Shown here: positions 15,467 through 24,806 of the stretch, one piece after another | Layout: each line of letters begins with the position of its first letter | Position numbering within the stretch: position 1 is the stretch's first letter | Origin: Yersinia proxima | GTDB taxonomy: Bacteria; Pseudomonadota; Gammaproteobacteria; Enterobacterales; Enterobacteriaceae | Assembly (NCBI RefSeq): GCF_902170785.1 | Contig: NZ_CABHYG010000014.1 | Location: 124,001 to 188,000 of the forward strand | DNA: 64,000 nucleotides | Direction: 5' to 3' | Made by a program: the position numbers and the translations under genes | Notes under the pieces: generated by a model | Seen by the model: the letters and a program-made list of their open reading frames with translations, nothing else | Databases searched by the model: none | What the model was told of the DNA's origin: nothing

Positions 15467-16429
15467 TCAAGAAATATCAGCAACAGAGGCTCTGGCAATT
15501 AACCTACCGGTTACGGCATGCCCTTCAGGAACATAAATGGGGTGCTGTTCAATTAGGCTGCGTATGCGTTGCAGGCAATTTTCCAATAACTGTTCTGTAG
15601 GATAAGAAATACAGGTTAGCGGTGGATAAAGCAGTGAGGCCAGTGGAGAGTCTTCCAGACTTAGTAACGAAACCTCCTGTGGCACGACAATGTTAAATTC
15701 ACGCATCAGGCGCATAGCTTCAGCAGCATAACTATCGCGTTTTACAATAATGACTGAATAACGGGTAAAGCTGTTAATCAGAGTCAGTAAGGCTTGCTCT
15801 ACGTTATTTTTTGCAGCTAACAATAACTGCCGGTTAAAAGGCAGTGAGAAGTTTTGCAGTACGTTACGATAACCCTCGACCATCTGGCGACTGGCATCAT
15901 CATCTTCATTATCAATGAGTAACGCGATATTGCGATGACCTTTACCAATTACGTATCGGCAGGCACTTTCTGTCGCAAACGCATAATCATAGCCGCGACT
16001 TTCTGCTCCGGTAACAGCAAACTGATCGAATGCAATGACGTTCTGCGGCGCGTTAGCGCTGAGTTTCCCCAATACGACGACAGCCACGCATTGATGTTGG
16101 AGTTCCTCGATAAAAATTTGCTGTTCAGTTTCGTCATTAACATACTGAACAATAAGTGTTTTATTGAGATTTTTCATCGCACGAGACAACTGTGGTAACA
16201 GGATGGCAGAAAGCTCTGCTTCACAAGTCGGTAGTACAATGCCAACGTAGCTGGAAGTCTGGCTGGCCAGACTTTGGGCGGCAAAGCTCGGACGATAATT
16301 GAGTTGCTCGACAGCACGTAATACTGCTTCCCGACTTTCGTCGCGCACGCCACGTGTTCCGGTAAGAACGCGCGATACCGTGGCTCTGGAAACATTGGCT
16401 AACTTGGAAACATCATCGATTGTTGGCAT
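15467..16429 (-). CDS. LacI/GalR-family regulator of the mannan locus
   Basis: 320 residues. The N-terminal HTH is TIDDVSKLANVSRATVSRVLTG with the hinge helix YRPSFAAQSLASQ. A periplasmic-binding-like effector domain follows. It sits at the end of the minus-strand arm of the sugar locus. The two identical palindromes CGGAAAGCGCTTTCCG (19561, 21094) have the form of LacI-family operators centred on CG and are its likely targets. The inducer is probably a phosphorylated or free mannose-containing oligosaccharide (inference). No operator copy is seen upstream of its own gene. Confidence 0.9.
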   Translation of the reverse strand: MPTIDDVSKLANVSRATVSRVLTGTRGVRDESREAVLRAVEQLNYRPSFAAQSLASQTSSYVGIVLPTCEAELSAILLPQLSRAMKNLNKTLIVQYVNDETEQQIFIEELQHQCVAVVVLGKLSANAPQNVIAFDQFAVTGAESRGYDYAFATESACRYVIGKGHRNIALLIDNEDDDASRQMVEGYRNVLQNFSLPFNRQLLLAAKNNVEQALLTLINSFTRYSVIIVKRDSYAAEAMRLMREFNIVVPQEVSLLSLEDSPLASLLYPPLTCISYPTEQLLENCLQRIRSLIEQHPIYVPEGHAVTGRLIARASVADIS

Positions 16430-16513
16430 TGCGTCTTCTGCGTAACGATTTTCCCATTATAGTAGCATAAATAACCGAGATAATTGTTCACAGTGTTGCC
16501 ACTCAGGGCCCTG

Positions 16514-17434
16514 CTATATCTGTTTATTTATCGGCAAGATAGGCAGCCACGCAGCCCCGCGTACACCGCTGGCGTCGCCAAATTTGGCTTTCAGAATGCT
16601 TGTACGACAATCACTTGAGAAGATATATTTTTTAATGACACAGGGCAAATCATCATAAAGGCTCGCCACGTTAGATAAACCACCGCCGATGACAATGGCA
16701 TGAGGGTCTAGCGTATTAATAACAGTCGCAAGACTGCGAGCAAAGGCGTCAATAAAATGGTGGTAGTGTGCCAGTGCACGGGGTTCTTTCTCTCGGGCGG
16801 CGACGATAATATCTTCGGCGCTGAGTTGCATGTGCCATTGTTGATTAAAACGCTGTGCAAAACCTGTCCCTGAAATAAAACTTTCAACACAGTTTTTCTG
16901 ACCACAATAACACTGTTGCGCTATCCCATCCTGCTCTGTCATAAATCCGGGGAGCGGGTTGTGACCCCATTCTCCGGTAATGGAGTTTGGCCCAGAAAGC
17001 AGCGTTTTATTCACTACGATACCGCCGCCACAGCCGGTCCCCACTATTACACCAAATACTGTGTTATAACCGGCACCAGAACCATCTACAGCTTCAGAAA
17101 GAGTAAAACAATCAGCATCATTTGCGAGAAAAACGGGTTGCTTTAAATGCTGAGTTAAATCCCCGGTTAAATCCTGGCCATTCAGTACCAGGCAATTACA
17201 GTTTTTAATTAAGCCACTTACTGGATCGATTGTGCCTGGCAGCCCAATACCGAGTGTAAATTCACTACTAGTTTTATTCTTTATTTCATTAATAAAAAAG
17301 AGCAGGTCATCTATAAAACTTTGGTAACTCTCTTTGCGAGTTGGGCGGCGTTCACGTAGTTGTATTTCTCCATGAGAATCTAATAACACCGCTTCAATTT
17401 TAGTGCCGCCAATATCCAGTCCGAGATGAAACAT
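16514..17434 (-). CDS. ROK-family sugar kinase (manno/fructokinase, Mak-like)
   Basis: 306 residues (E. coli Mak is 302). It shows the ATP motif GLDIGGTKIEAV, the catalytic stretch LANDADCFTLSEAVDG, the glycine-rich IVGTGCGGGI, GEWGHNPLP, and the ROK zinc site CYCGQKNC. It aligns throughout with Mak as I remember it. Expected reaction: ATP-dependent phosphorylation of mannose or fructose at C6. In this locus it would phosphorylate the free mannose released by the GH1 enzyme, as GmuE does in Bacillus. It is co-directional with the PTS genes. Confidence 0.85.
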   Translation of the reverse strand: MFHLGLDIGGTKIEAVLLDSHGEIQLRERRPTRKESYQSFIDDLLFFINEIKNKTSSEFTLGIGLPGTIDPVSGLIKNCNCLVLNGQDLTGDLTQHLKQPVFLANDADCFTLSEAVDGSGAGYNTVFGVIVGTGCGGGIVVNKTLLSGPNSITGEWGHNPLPGFMTEQDGIAQQCYCGQKNCVESFISGTGFAQRFNQQWHMQLSAEDIIVAAREKEPRALAHYHHFIDAFARSLATVINTLDPHAIVIGGGLSNVASLYDDLPCVIKKYIFSSDCRTSILKAKFGDASGVRGAAWLPILPINKQI

Positions 17435-17510
17435 ATTAACCTCATAGAGAACTTCAAAAAATGGTCAGAGAGGGTATGCCTCTCTGACTTATAACATGAA
17501 ATTTGAACTA

Positions 17511-17816
17511 TTATTGTCTGGTGCGATAAAGGTCGATCAGTTCAGTCACTAATTCTTTTGCCAGGATTGAAGTCATTAAATGATCCTGAGCATGAACCAT
17601 TACCAGTGTCATTTTGGTTTTTCCTTCACCTTCATCAGCTTCAATGAGTTTGGTTTGTACCAAATGGGCCTGTTTAGCGTAATATTCAGCTTCTTTCATT
17701 TTTTCATCGGCATCCGCGAAGTTATTTTCTTTAGCGCTACGTAACGCTTCATAACATAGACTTCGTGACTGACCGGCATTAATAATAATGCCCATAACTT
17801 GTTCTTCTAATTCCAT
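17511..17816 (-). CDS. PTS EIIA component, lactose/cellobiose family
   Basis: 101 residues, all helical, the typical size of ChbA/CelC-like EIIA. The phosphorylated His is in VMVHAQDHLM. It passes phosphate from HPr to EIIB (19183-19497). The segment AGQSRSLCYEAL is the family's N-terminal helix. It lies between the kinase and EIIC, in one operon. Confidence 0.93.
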   Translation of the reverse strand: MELEEQVMGIIINAGQSRSLCYEALRSAKENNFADADEKMKEAEYYAKQAHLVQTKLIEADEGEGKTKMTLVMVHAQDHLMTSILAKELVTELIDLYRTRQ

Positions 17817-17846
17817 TAATGACCTCGGTGGTATCGTAATTGTAAT

Positions 17847-19172
17847 TTATGCCGCGTCTGTTTGTGCGGTTGTATTATGTTCTGTGGTTTTGTCTGTTTC
17901 CTGTTCCAATAACTGCTTTTCATAAGCCTTGAGGAAAGGGAAATACATAGCAGCAGAGGTTGCCATGCATATCAGGCACAAAATGACCGGGCTAAATGTC
18001 CAGTTGGCAGCCCATGAAGCACCGATTGGTGCTGGGGTAGTCCAAGGTGTCATTTGGACTACCCGGGAGACCAAATCAAAATCCAGTGCGAAGTAGGCGA
18101 GAGTGGCATTGACCATAGGCACCAGTACAAATGGAATAAAGAACAATGGATTCATAATGATAGGAGCACCGAACAAAATAGGCTCATTGATATTGAACAT
18201 GCCAGGCACAATACCCATTCGGCCAATAGTGCGTAGATGAACCGCTTTGCTGCGCATGAGTAGCAATGCTAGTGGTAGTGTGGAACCCACGCCGCCAATA
18301 AGCAGATAGTGATCCCAGAATCCCTGCACATAGATGTGTGGAATTGCTTGACCAGCCGCCATTGCTGCCTGGTTTACAGACAGATTTGCCATCCAGAATG
18401 GGTTCATAATACCCGTGACAATCAGCGCGCCGTGAATACCGGCAAACCATAATACCTGGCAAACCAATACCGAGATTAAAATAGCAGGTAGGGTATCAGA
18501 GGCTGCAACCAATGGTTTTACCAGCGACATAATAGCTTCAGGAATAATCATTCCCAATTGCGCTTCAATAAATAAATTAAGTGGATGCAGAGTCAGGATG
18601 ACCGCCAGAACAGGAATTAAAATCTCAAATGAGCGAGCAACACCAGTTGGAACTTCGGGTGGCAAGCGGATAGTAATATTATGACGCTTGAGAAAGGCAT
18701 AAAGTTCAGTGGAATAGATAGCGACCAGAATAGCAGTAAAGATCCCCTGACCAGAAAAATAAGCTGTGGATATTTGTCCGTCTTTTAAGGGGGCTGCAAC
18801 CAATAAGAATGCCATCAGCGATAACATGCCCGAAGTTAAAGGATCGAGATTATGGTGGCGAGCTAAACTCGCGGCGATCCCCACCGAAATAAATAGGGTC
18901 ATGATCCCCATGCTGAAATTAAAGGGCAGCATTAGGCTGGCACGATGTTCTAATGAGAATTGCAACCAAGCGCGAGCAAACACCCAAGTTGTATCAGGTG
19001 AGAAAGGGGGAAATATGAAAACTAACATGAATGAACCGACAATCATAAAAGGGAGTGCGGCAATAAATCCATCACGAATGGATGTAACATATTTCTGTTG
19101 ACCAATTGCGCCCGCCATTGGCGTGATTTTCTGTTCAATCACGTCGATTAATTTACTGTACAGAGAACCCAT
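17847..19172 (-). CDS. PTS EIIC permease, cellobiose/beta-glucoside family
   Basis: 441 residues, about ten membrane helices. Family marks: DGFIAALPFMIVGSFMLVFIFPPF at the start, FAGIHGALIVTGIMNPFW, GGVGSTLPLALLLMRS, and the substrate-site NINEPILFGAPIIMNP. It carries the oligosaccharide through the inner membrane with phosphorylation by EIIB. It is followed by EIIA and preceded by EIIB (10-base gap). A second EIIC (19682) shares the overall sequence, so the system has two permease proteins. Confidence 0.93.
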   Translation of the reverse strand: MGSLYSKLIDVIEQKITPMAGAIGQQKYVTSIRDGFIAALPFMIVGSFMLVFIFPPFSPDTTWVFARAWLQFSLEHRASLMLPFNFSMGIMTLFISVGIAASLARHHNLDPLTSGMLSLMAFLLVAAPLKDGQISTAYFSGQGIFTAILVAIYSTELYAFLKRHNITIRLPPEVPTGVARSFEILIPVLAVILTLHPLNLFIEAQLGMIIPEAIMSLVKPLVAASDTLPAILISVLVCQVLWFAGIHGALIVTGIMNPFWMANLSVNQAAMAAGQAIPHIYVQGFWDHYLLIGGVGSTLPLALLLMRSKAVHLRTIGRMGIVPGMFNINEPILFGAPIIMNPLFFIPFVLVPMVNATLAYFALDFDLVSRVVQMTPWTTPAPIGASWAANWTFSPVILCLICMATSAAMYFPFLKAYEKQLLEQETDKTTEHNTTAQTDAA

Positions 19173-19182
19173 GGCTTATCCC

Positions 19183-19497
19183 TTATTTTTTATTATCAAT
19201 TAGTGAAAGGGCAAAATCTAAAACCGCAGCACCTTTTTGCATGCCGTAATCCATCATATTGATGGGTTCGACTTTAATGCCGTATGCATTGGCTTTATTC
19301 TGTAGATCGCGTTGCATATATTTCACCTGTGGCCCTAATAAAACGACCTGATAATCTCCAACGTTCTGTTCAAACTCCACGACACCGAAAGCCTTAATAT
19401 CAACTTCAAGATTTCTTTTCTCCGCTTCCTCAACCATTTTCTTCACCAGCATGCTGGTAGACATTCCCGCAGAACAACAAAGCATGATTTTTTTCAT
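19183..19497 (-). CDS. PTS EIIB component, lactose/cellobiose family
   Basis: 104 residues from the ATG at 19497, which has GGAG seven bases upstream. The P-loop starts MKKIMLCCSAGMSTSMLVKKM; one Cys of CCSAGMS is phosphorylated and hands the phosphate to sugar at EIIC. It is the first gene of the minus-strand arm, next to the operator at 19561. Confidence 0.93.
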   Translation of the reverse strand: MKKIMLCCSAGMSTSMLVKKMVEEAEKRNLEVDIKAFGVVEFEQNVGDYQVVLLGPQVKYMQRDLQNKANAYGIKVEPINMMDYGMQKGAAVLDFALSLIDNKK

Positions 19498-19560
19498 GGG
19501 TAGCTCCGAAATAAATAACGACAGTGATAACGAGCGGACTATAGCCATGATGGAAATAAA

Positions 19561-19576
19561 CGGAAAGCGCTTTCCG
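19561..19576. promoter_or_regulatory. Palindromic LacI-family operator (copy 1)
   Basis: CGGAAAGCGCTTTCCG, a perfect 16-base palindrome in the divergent promoter region between EIIB and the second EIIC. An identical copy lies upstream of the porin gene (21094). Confidence 0.85.
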
Positions 19577-19590
19577 TTTATGGATCATTT

Positions 19591-19612
19591 AAATGTGAGC
19601 CTGATCACCAGA
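19591..19612. promoter_or_regulatory. CRP-like site
   Basis: AAATGTGAGCCTGATCACCAGA contains TGTGA-N6-TCACC, one base off the CRP core TGTGA-N6-TCACA. It lies 14 bases from the operator, between the divergent arms, which fits catabolite control of a sugar locus. Confidence 0.6.
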
Positions 19613-19681
19613 TGGAGGCTTTCGCTTTGCTGTGATGTACGCCATCATCCTTCCATAAAACAGCCCCAGAAAGGTTCCACC

Positions 19682-20956
19682 ATGAATATCCAGATCATGA
19701 ATGTTGCCGTCGCTCTGATTGAGCAGCGCCTGACTCCCTTTGCCAATATGCTTACCCGCAACCATCACATCACGGCTATGCGCGACAGCTTTGCTCTGGC
19801 AATGCCCTTTGTGATCGTAGGTAGCTTGATGGTTCCACTGATTTTTCCGCCATTTTCTATCAATATTGATGGTCGCTTCGGGACGTGGTATTTGCTTTTT
19901 CGGCCAATACTGATGCCTATCTTTGAACTGACATTAGGTCTGATTTCGTTGATTATTGCCTTTGGTGCCAGTGCCAGCCTGGCTAAGCAATATCGACTAC
20001 CTGAACGGCTTGCGGGACTCACCGGCTGCCTGGCCTTTCTGATGTTTATTGGGTTCAAAGAGGGCACGGCACCCAATATATTTTTAAGTGGGATGGGGAT
20101 GTTTACTGCCTTATTCTCAAGTTTTTATTCCATTGAAATAATAAGATTTTTCTATAAAAAAGGCTGGTGCATACGCTTACCTCAAGAAGTCCCTCTGATG
20201 ACGCGTAATAGCTTTCAGTTATTGGTTCCGCTATTGGTCATTATGTTGTCCATTAGCGTGATGAATACGTTATTGCAGCTTTCGACAGGAATGATGTTAC
20301 CGAATTTGATCAGTGAAGCACTCCGCCCGTTAATCATTGCCTCTGATACCCTGACAGCTATTTTGATTTCCTTACTTATTTGCCAGTTATTGTGGTTTGT
20401 TGGTATTCACGGCGCACTGATTGTCACGGGTATTATGAACCCATTCTGGATGACATATTTAGTTGAAAATCAAGAAGCTCTGGCTAATGGTGTGACCCAG
20501 CTACCCCATATTTATCTGCAAGGGTTCTGGGATTTTTACTTATTAATTGGCGGCATTGGCTCAACATTGCCGCTGGTTTTTATGGCGATGCGCAGCCGCT
20601 CCAGCCAGCTCAAAAGTGTTGGAAAAATTGGTTTGATCCCCTCGCTGTTTAATATCAATGAACCCATTTTATTTGGTTTTCCAATCATTCTTAACCCTGT
20701 GTTTTTATTGCCATTTATTGGAGTTCCGATGATTAATGCCTGCATTGCCTGGTATCTTACTCATCTGGGGGTATTGGATAGAGCGGTTGCTATGTTGCCC
20801 TGGTCGATGCCCTCACCCTTGGGTGCGGCATGGGCTGCGAACGGTAGTTGGAAAAACATGTGCATGTGCTTGTTTGCCATCTTCAACTCCTGGATGTTAT
20901 ATCGTCCTTTCTTTTGTGTGTATGAAAAGCAACTTGCTGATTTAGAACGTAAATAA
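19682..20956 (+). CDS. Second PTS EIIC permease, cellobiose/beta-glucoside family
   Basis: 424 residues from the ATG at 19682 (AAAGG eight bases upstream). It resembles the EIIC at 17847 across its length: FVGIHGALIVTGIMNPFWM, GGIGSTLPLVFMAMRSRS, NINEPILFGFPIILNP. It starts the plus-strand arm that goes on to the porin and hydrolases. It has no EIIA or EIIB of its own here and would have to use those of the minus arm. Two permeases may serve different oligosaccharides, for example mannobiose and cellobiose units of glucomannan (inference). Confidence 0.92.
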   Translation: MNIQIMNVAVALIEQRLTPFANMLTRNHHITAMRDSFALAMPFVIVGSLMVPLIFPPFSINIDGRFGTWYLLFRPILMPIFELTLGLISLIIAFGASASLAKQYRLPERLAGLTGCLAFLMFIGFKEGTAPNIFLSGMGMFTALFSSFYSIEIIRFFYKKGWCIRLPQEVPLMTRNSFQLLVPLLVIMLSISVMNTLLQLSTGMMLPNLISEALRPLIIASDTLTAILISLLICQLLWFVGIHGALIVTGIMNPFWMTYLVENQEALANGVTQLPHIYLQGFWDFYLLIGGIGSTLPLVFMAMRSRSSQLKSVGKIGLIPSLFNINEPILFGFPIILNPVFLLPFIGVPMINACIAWYLTHLGVLDRAVAMLPWSMPSPLGAAWAANGSWKNMCMCLFAIFNSWMLYRPFFCVYEKQLADLERK

Positions 20957-21093
20957 CAGATACTATTTTCTCGCCATCAATGTGCTTACCCGCCGTCAGG
21001 GGCGGCACTCCCCGCTCTCTATAACTAAAAATGCGACTCCAATCACAATTCTAAGGGGATTACTGGCGAATTTGTGACTTGATCCGGCAAATA

Positions 21094-21109
21094 CGGAAAG
21101 CGCTTTCCG
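21094..21109. promoter_or_regulatory. Palindromic LacI-family operator (copy 2)
   Basis: CGGAAAGCGCTTTCCG, identical to 19561-19576, 91 bases before the porin start. Its presence implies a promoter here, separate from the one before the second EIIC. Confidence 0.85.
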
Positions 21110-21199
21110 TTATTGGATGTACATTTCCGTTTCTATTCCGTAAATTTCCCGACGCGTTATTCAGATGCTATTTCAATCAAAAAAAACACAAGGGAAATT

Positions 21200-22534
21200 A
21201 TGAAAAGTCTGAACCAATTAATGCCTCTGTCTTTGCTCATCCTGACGGCCATGAGTCATCAGGCCAGTGCAGAAAAATATGATTTCGCGCTACATGGTTA
21301 TATTCGCTCTGGCATTTTGGCCAATAGCGATGGTAACCGTGTCGATTCTGTTGGCTTGATGCCTGATGGGAAATGGCGTCTTGGTAACGAAGATGATACG
21401 AAAATTGAATTAGTTCCGCGGGTTACGCTGACATCAGACTCTGGTGCCGTGGCCAAAATTCAGGCCAATATCACCCATCAAAGTAAATGTACCTCTGACT
21501 GGAACTGTCTGGATGAAGACGGCAAGGCGGTACAATTCCGTGAAGGTTATGTCGAAATGACTAACCTCGACTTTGCTCCTGAAGTGGCTTTTTGGGGCGG
21601 AAAACGCTACAGCAGCTCCAATACCTCAAGTCATCAGTTTGACTGGGAATATATTCAATACAACGGGACAGGGGGCGGGTTCGATAACCTGGACTTAGGC
21701 TTCGCACGTTTTGATGCCGGTATCTACGCTTTTACCCCAACCGATGAAAGCAAAGCATTCCCGGTGGATAAAAGTGATCAGGGTTACCCCGATGATTATT
21801 CCCTGAACCTATGGCTGAAGAAGATTGGCGGGTCACCCATTGACCTGGAAGTGGTCGGTCATCACATGAATAACAGCGAAAAACATGTTGATGCGGCGGA
21901 AAAAGGTTATGGCTTCACTGGCATTTATAATTTCGACGGATTTTATGGCATCGCTGGCGGCTATTCAAAATTCGTTGTGCAGTATGGCCGAGGGCTGGCC
22001 GCGGGGGATTCTTTGGGTAAGAACGGCTGGGGTTGGGCCAACCTGGAGGATACTCAATCCTGGCGAGTGGTGCTGGATGGGGTGGCCTCACTGGGTGAAT
22101 GGGATATCGCCACCTTTGCCTACTACCAAAAAGATAAGAACTACCGTTGGTGGAGCAGTGATGAGAAAGGTTGGGGGCGGACAAGCTGGGTTGCCGGAGT
22201 TCGTCCTTATCAGCAAATTACCAAACATTTCGCAATGCAATATGAAGTGGGTTACGAGTATCTGGATGATGACAACTACAAAGGTGTTGATGGCAAAGGA
22301 AAAGGTGGTTTAACCAAAGTCACTATTGCCCCAACACTGACTTTCGATTCCGGCTTCTGGAGCCGCCCACAACTGCGCGTTTTTGCCACTTATGCCAAAT
22401 GGGATAAGGGCGTATCTGATGCCCTTGATGGCAATTACAACTGGGACACCAATAGCATCAGCGCTGGAGGTTATAGCCGCAGTGGGAAAACCGACACGCT
22501 GAACTTTGGTATTCAAGCTGAAGTGTGGTTCTAA
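21200..22534 (+). CDS. LamB-family carbohydrate porin
   Basis: 444 residues from the ATG at 21200 (AAGGGA upstream). A signal peptide ends at SHQASA-EKYDFALHGYIRSG, the LamB-type first strand. The C terminus FGIQAEVWF ends in an aromatic residue, as outer-membrane beta-barrels require. Aromatic-rich strands (YNWDTNSISAGGY, WSRPQLRVFATYAKW) are typical of sugar-specific porins such as LamB, ScrY and BglH. It probably admits manno- or gluco-oligosaccharides produced by the mannanase encoded next. The ten-base gap to that gene indicates one transcript. Confidence 0.9.
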   Translation: MKSLNQLMPLSLLILTAMSHQASAEKYDFALHGYIRSGILANSDGNRVDSVGLMPDGKWRLGNEDDTKIELVPRVTLTSDSGAVAKIQANITHQSKCTSDWNCLDEDGKAVQFREGYVEMTNLDFAPEVAFWGGKRYSSSNTSSHQFDWEYIQYNGTGGGFDNLDLGFARFDAGIYAFTPTDESKAFPVDKSDQGYPDDYSLNLWLKKIGGSPIDLEVVGHHMNNSEKHVDAAEKGYGFTGIYNFDGFYGIAGGYSKFVVQYGRGLAAGDSLGKNGWGWANLEDTQSWRVVLDGVASLGEWDIATFAYYQKDKNYRWWSSDEKGWGRTSWVAGVRPYQQITKHFAMQYEVGYEYLDDDNYKGVDGKGKGGLTKVTIAPTLTFDSGFWSRPQLRVFATYAKWDKGVSDALDGNYNWDTNSISAGGYSRSGKTDTLNFGIQAEVWF

Positions 22535-22544
22535 GGGGGAAATG

Positions 22545-24737
22545 ATGAAAATTATCCGAAGAAAAACGCTGCTGCTATCCCTGTTGTCAGCATTGGTGAG
22601 CGCCGGTGCAATGGCGGCAGAACAGGCTCATTTTGAGCACTTTATTACCCGTCAGGGCGCGCAGTTAATGGAGGGAGACAAGACCTTCCGTTTTGCCGGG
22701 ATTCATGCGCCTGAATTACATCGCATTGAAGATGATGCTCGTGGCACCTGTAAAGCAGATCCGCGAGGTTGGGGGCAATATTTTAAATGGCCGACTGCTC
22801 AAGAGCAGGAAAATTGGATCAAAGCGATGGTGGCAACTGGTGCGAAAGCCCAGCGCGTCTACGTACTATCAGTTCAGCAGGAGAATGATAAAGACTGCGA
22901 ACGTGAAACTCATATTCTGGCACCTTCCACACCGGATGGCATGCCACGGCTGAATGAAAAAGCGATGACGGTTTATGACAACATGATAGCCGAAGCTGAC
23001 AAGCAAGGGCTGCGGCTTATCTTGCCGTTTATTGACCATTGGTGGTGGTGGGGCGGTCGTGAACAATTAGCCGCGTTTTATCACGAAAAACCCGAGGCAT
23101 TTTACGATACCTCCAGCAAAACCTATCAGGCCTATAAAGACATTATTCGTCAGGTTATTACCCGAACCAATACGGTTACTGGTCGCCCCTATTATGATGA
23201 AAAAGCCATTATGGCTTGGGAAACCGGTAATGAGCTGGAGGATACCAACGCGGCCTTTTTGCACGAAACGGCCGCGTGGATTAAAAAGTTGGCTCCGCAT
23301 CAATTAGTGGTCGACGGCACTTATAAGAAAATTAATGATTTCTCAGTTAATGATCCGAATGTCGATATTGTCAGCAATCACTATTACACCAACGCTGGCA
23401 ACAATCACCCGGATCAGGTGGCGAAAGACTTAACGGCTATCGGCGGCAAAAAAGTTTATCTGGTGGGCGAATTTGGTCTGTTGGACAGCAGTGAACTGAA
23501 TAGCATTATGCAGTCTATTGTTCACACCGATGTTAATGGTGCCAGGGCCGCAGGTGGCTTTATTTGGGGCTTCCGTGGGCATCGTCAGGATGGAGGATTT
23601 TACTGGCACAAAGAGTACACCGGCCACTACAGCTATCACTTACCAGGCTTCCCTGAAGGAAAGGCCAATCAGGAAATGGATGTGGTGAATCTGGTGCGCA
23701 CCGCTTCTGCACAGATGTCAGGGCTTGATAAAGCCCCGCCATTGCCAGTACCCGATGCACCAAAGTTACGTGATAGCCAATCACCATTCGCAATTAATTG
23801 GATGGGGGCCGCCGTTGGTCGTAGTTATGACGTAGAGCGTGCAGACAGTGAAAATGGCCCATGGAAAGTGGTAGGTCATGACATTTCTGACGGCATTCAG
23901 GCGTGGGATCCTGCCAAAATGGATTTGTTCCGCGATGATTATTCTGCTCTGAAATTAGGTAAAACCTACTATTACCGCGTGGTAGCCAAGAACGAATCCG
24001 GCAAATCTGCGCCGTCCAACGTTATCAGTATTACCCATCACCAGAAAAATCAGGCTCCGGTTATTGAGCTGAATGATAAGGCGACGACCACACAGGATAA
24101 GGGAATCGGCCTTGATGCTCGCTGGCAGGACGATAACTTGCCCGGCCATGGTGTGAGTGTGAAATGGACAAGTAGCGGCAAGCATCAGGCTCATTTTTGT
24201 CACGATGATCAGGCCTCCACTCGTGTTTGGTTCCCAGCAGCAGGCAATTATTCACTGACCTTTACGGCGGATGATGGGTTACTGAAAAGCAGCAAAGTGG
24301 TTGAGGTTGCGGTGAGTAAAGCAACCGGTAAAGCGCCAGCGGATTATTGCAATTTTGCTGGCCCGAAACTCGGTGTTAAAGATGGCAAAGTGAATGTGGT
24401 GAAGAGTGATGAAAACCAGCTTGCCACCGGAGACGATGGGTTCCTTGGCCCGTTTGTCAACGAAGGCGATAAAGTCACCTGGCATATAAATGCGCCATGG
24501 GACGGTGCTTACAAACTGCATATTTTCTTTAATGGTAAATGGGGCGGTAAGAAAAACTCGATTCAGGTAAACAGTGATAATCCACTACAAATTGAATTCC
24601 CGGAAACCGATGAAAAAGGTCAGGAAATGGTGGTGCCGGTGCAACTAAAACAGGGGGAGAACACCCTTGGTTTTGGTAAGTTTTCCGGTGACTGGGGCTA
24701 TATGTTCATTAAGTCCATGCAGGTGACAGCAGAGTAG
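22545..24737 (+). CDS. Secreted clan GH-A endo-beta-mannanase-like enzyme with FN3 and CBM-like domains
   Basis: 730 residues from the second ATG (22545; GGGGGA upstream). A signal peptide is followed by AEQAHFEHF. The catalytic TIM barrel covers about 25-390, with the acid/base Glu in AWETGNEL (near 229) and the nucleophile in LVGEFG (near 308); AWETGNE is usual in beta-mannanases of the GH5 type. An FN3-like region (about 400-500), an Ig-like stretch and a C-terminal CBM35-like module (APWDGAYKLHIFFNGKWGGKK, GENTLGFGKFSGDWGYMFI) complete it. It would cut mannan or glucomannan outside the cell or in the periplasm. The exact GH family needs a profile search. Confidence 0.82.
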   Translation: MKIIRRKTLLLSLLSALVSAGAMAAEQAHFEHFITRQGAQLMEGDKTFRFAGIHAPELHRIEDDARGTCKADPRGWGQYFKWPTAQEQENWIKAMVATGAKAQRVYVLSVQQENDKDCERETHILAPSTPDGMPRLNEKAMTVYDNMIAEADKQGLRLILPFIDHWWWWGGREQLAAFYHEKPEAFYDTSSKTYQAYKDIIRQVITRTNTVTGRPYYDEKAIMAWETGNELEDTNAAFLHETAAWIKKLAPHQLVVDGTYKKINDFSVNDPNVDIVSNHYYTNAGNNHPDQVAKDLTAIGGKKVYLVGEFGLLDSSELNSIMQSIVHTDVNGARAAGGFIWGFRGHRQDGGFYWHKEYTGHYSYHLPGFPEGKANQEMDVVNLVRTASAQMSGLDKAPPLPVPDAPKLRDSQSPFAINWMGAAVGRSYDVERADSENGPWKVVGHDISDGIQAWDPAKMDLFRDDYSALKLGKTYYYRVVAKNESGKSAPSNVISITHHQKNQAPVIELNDKATTTQDKGIGLDARWQDDNLPGHGVSVKWTSSGKHQAHFCHDDQASTRVWFPAAGNYSLTFTADDGLLKSSKVVEVAVSKATGKAPADYCNFAGPKLGVKDGKVNVVKSDENQLATGDDGFLGPFVNEGDKVTWHINAPWDGAYKLHIFFNGKWGGKKNSIQVNSDNPLQIEFPETDEKGQEMVVPVQLKQGENTLGFGKFSGDWGYMFIKSMQVTAE

Positions 24738-24806
24738 TTTTTTCGCTGCGCCTTCACTGGCGCAGCCTTTTTCAGGTGCCAGGCACCGGAATCCTTAGGA
24801 GGTTGT

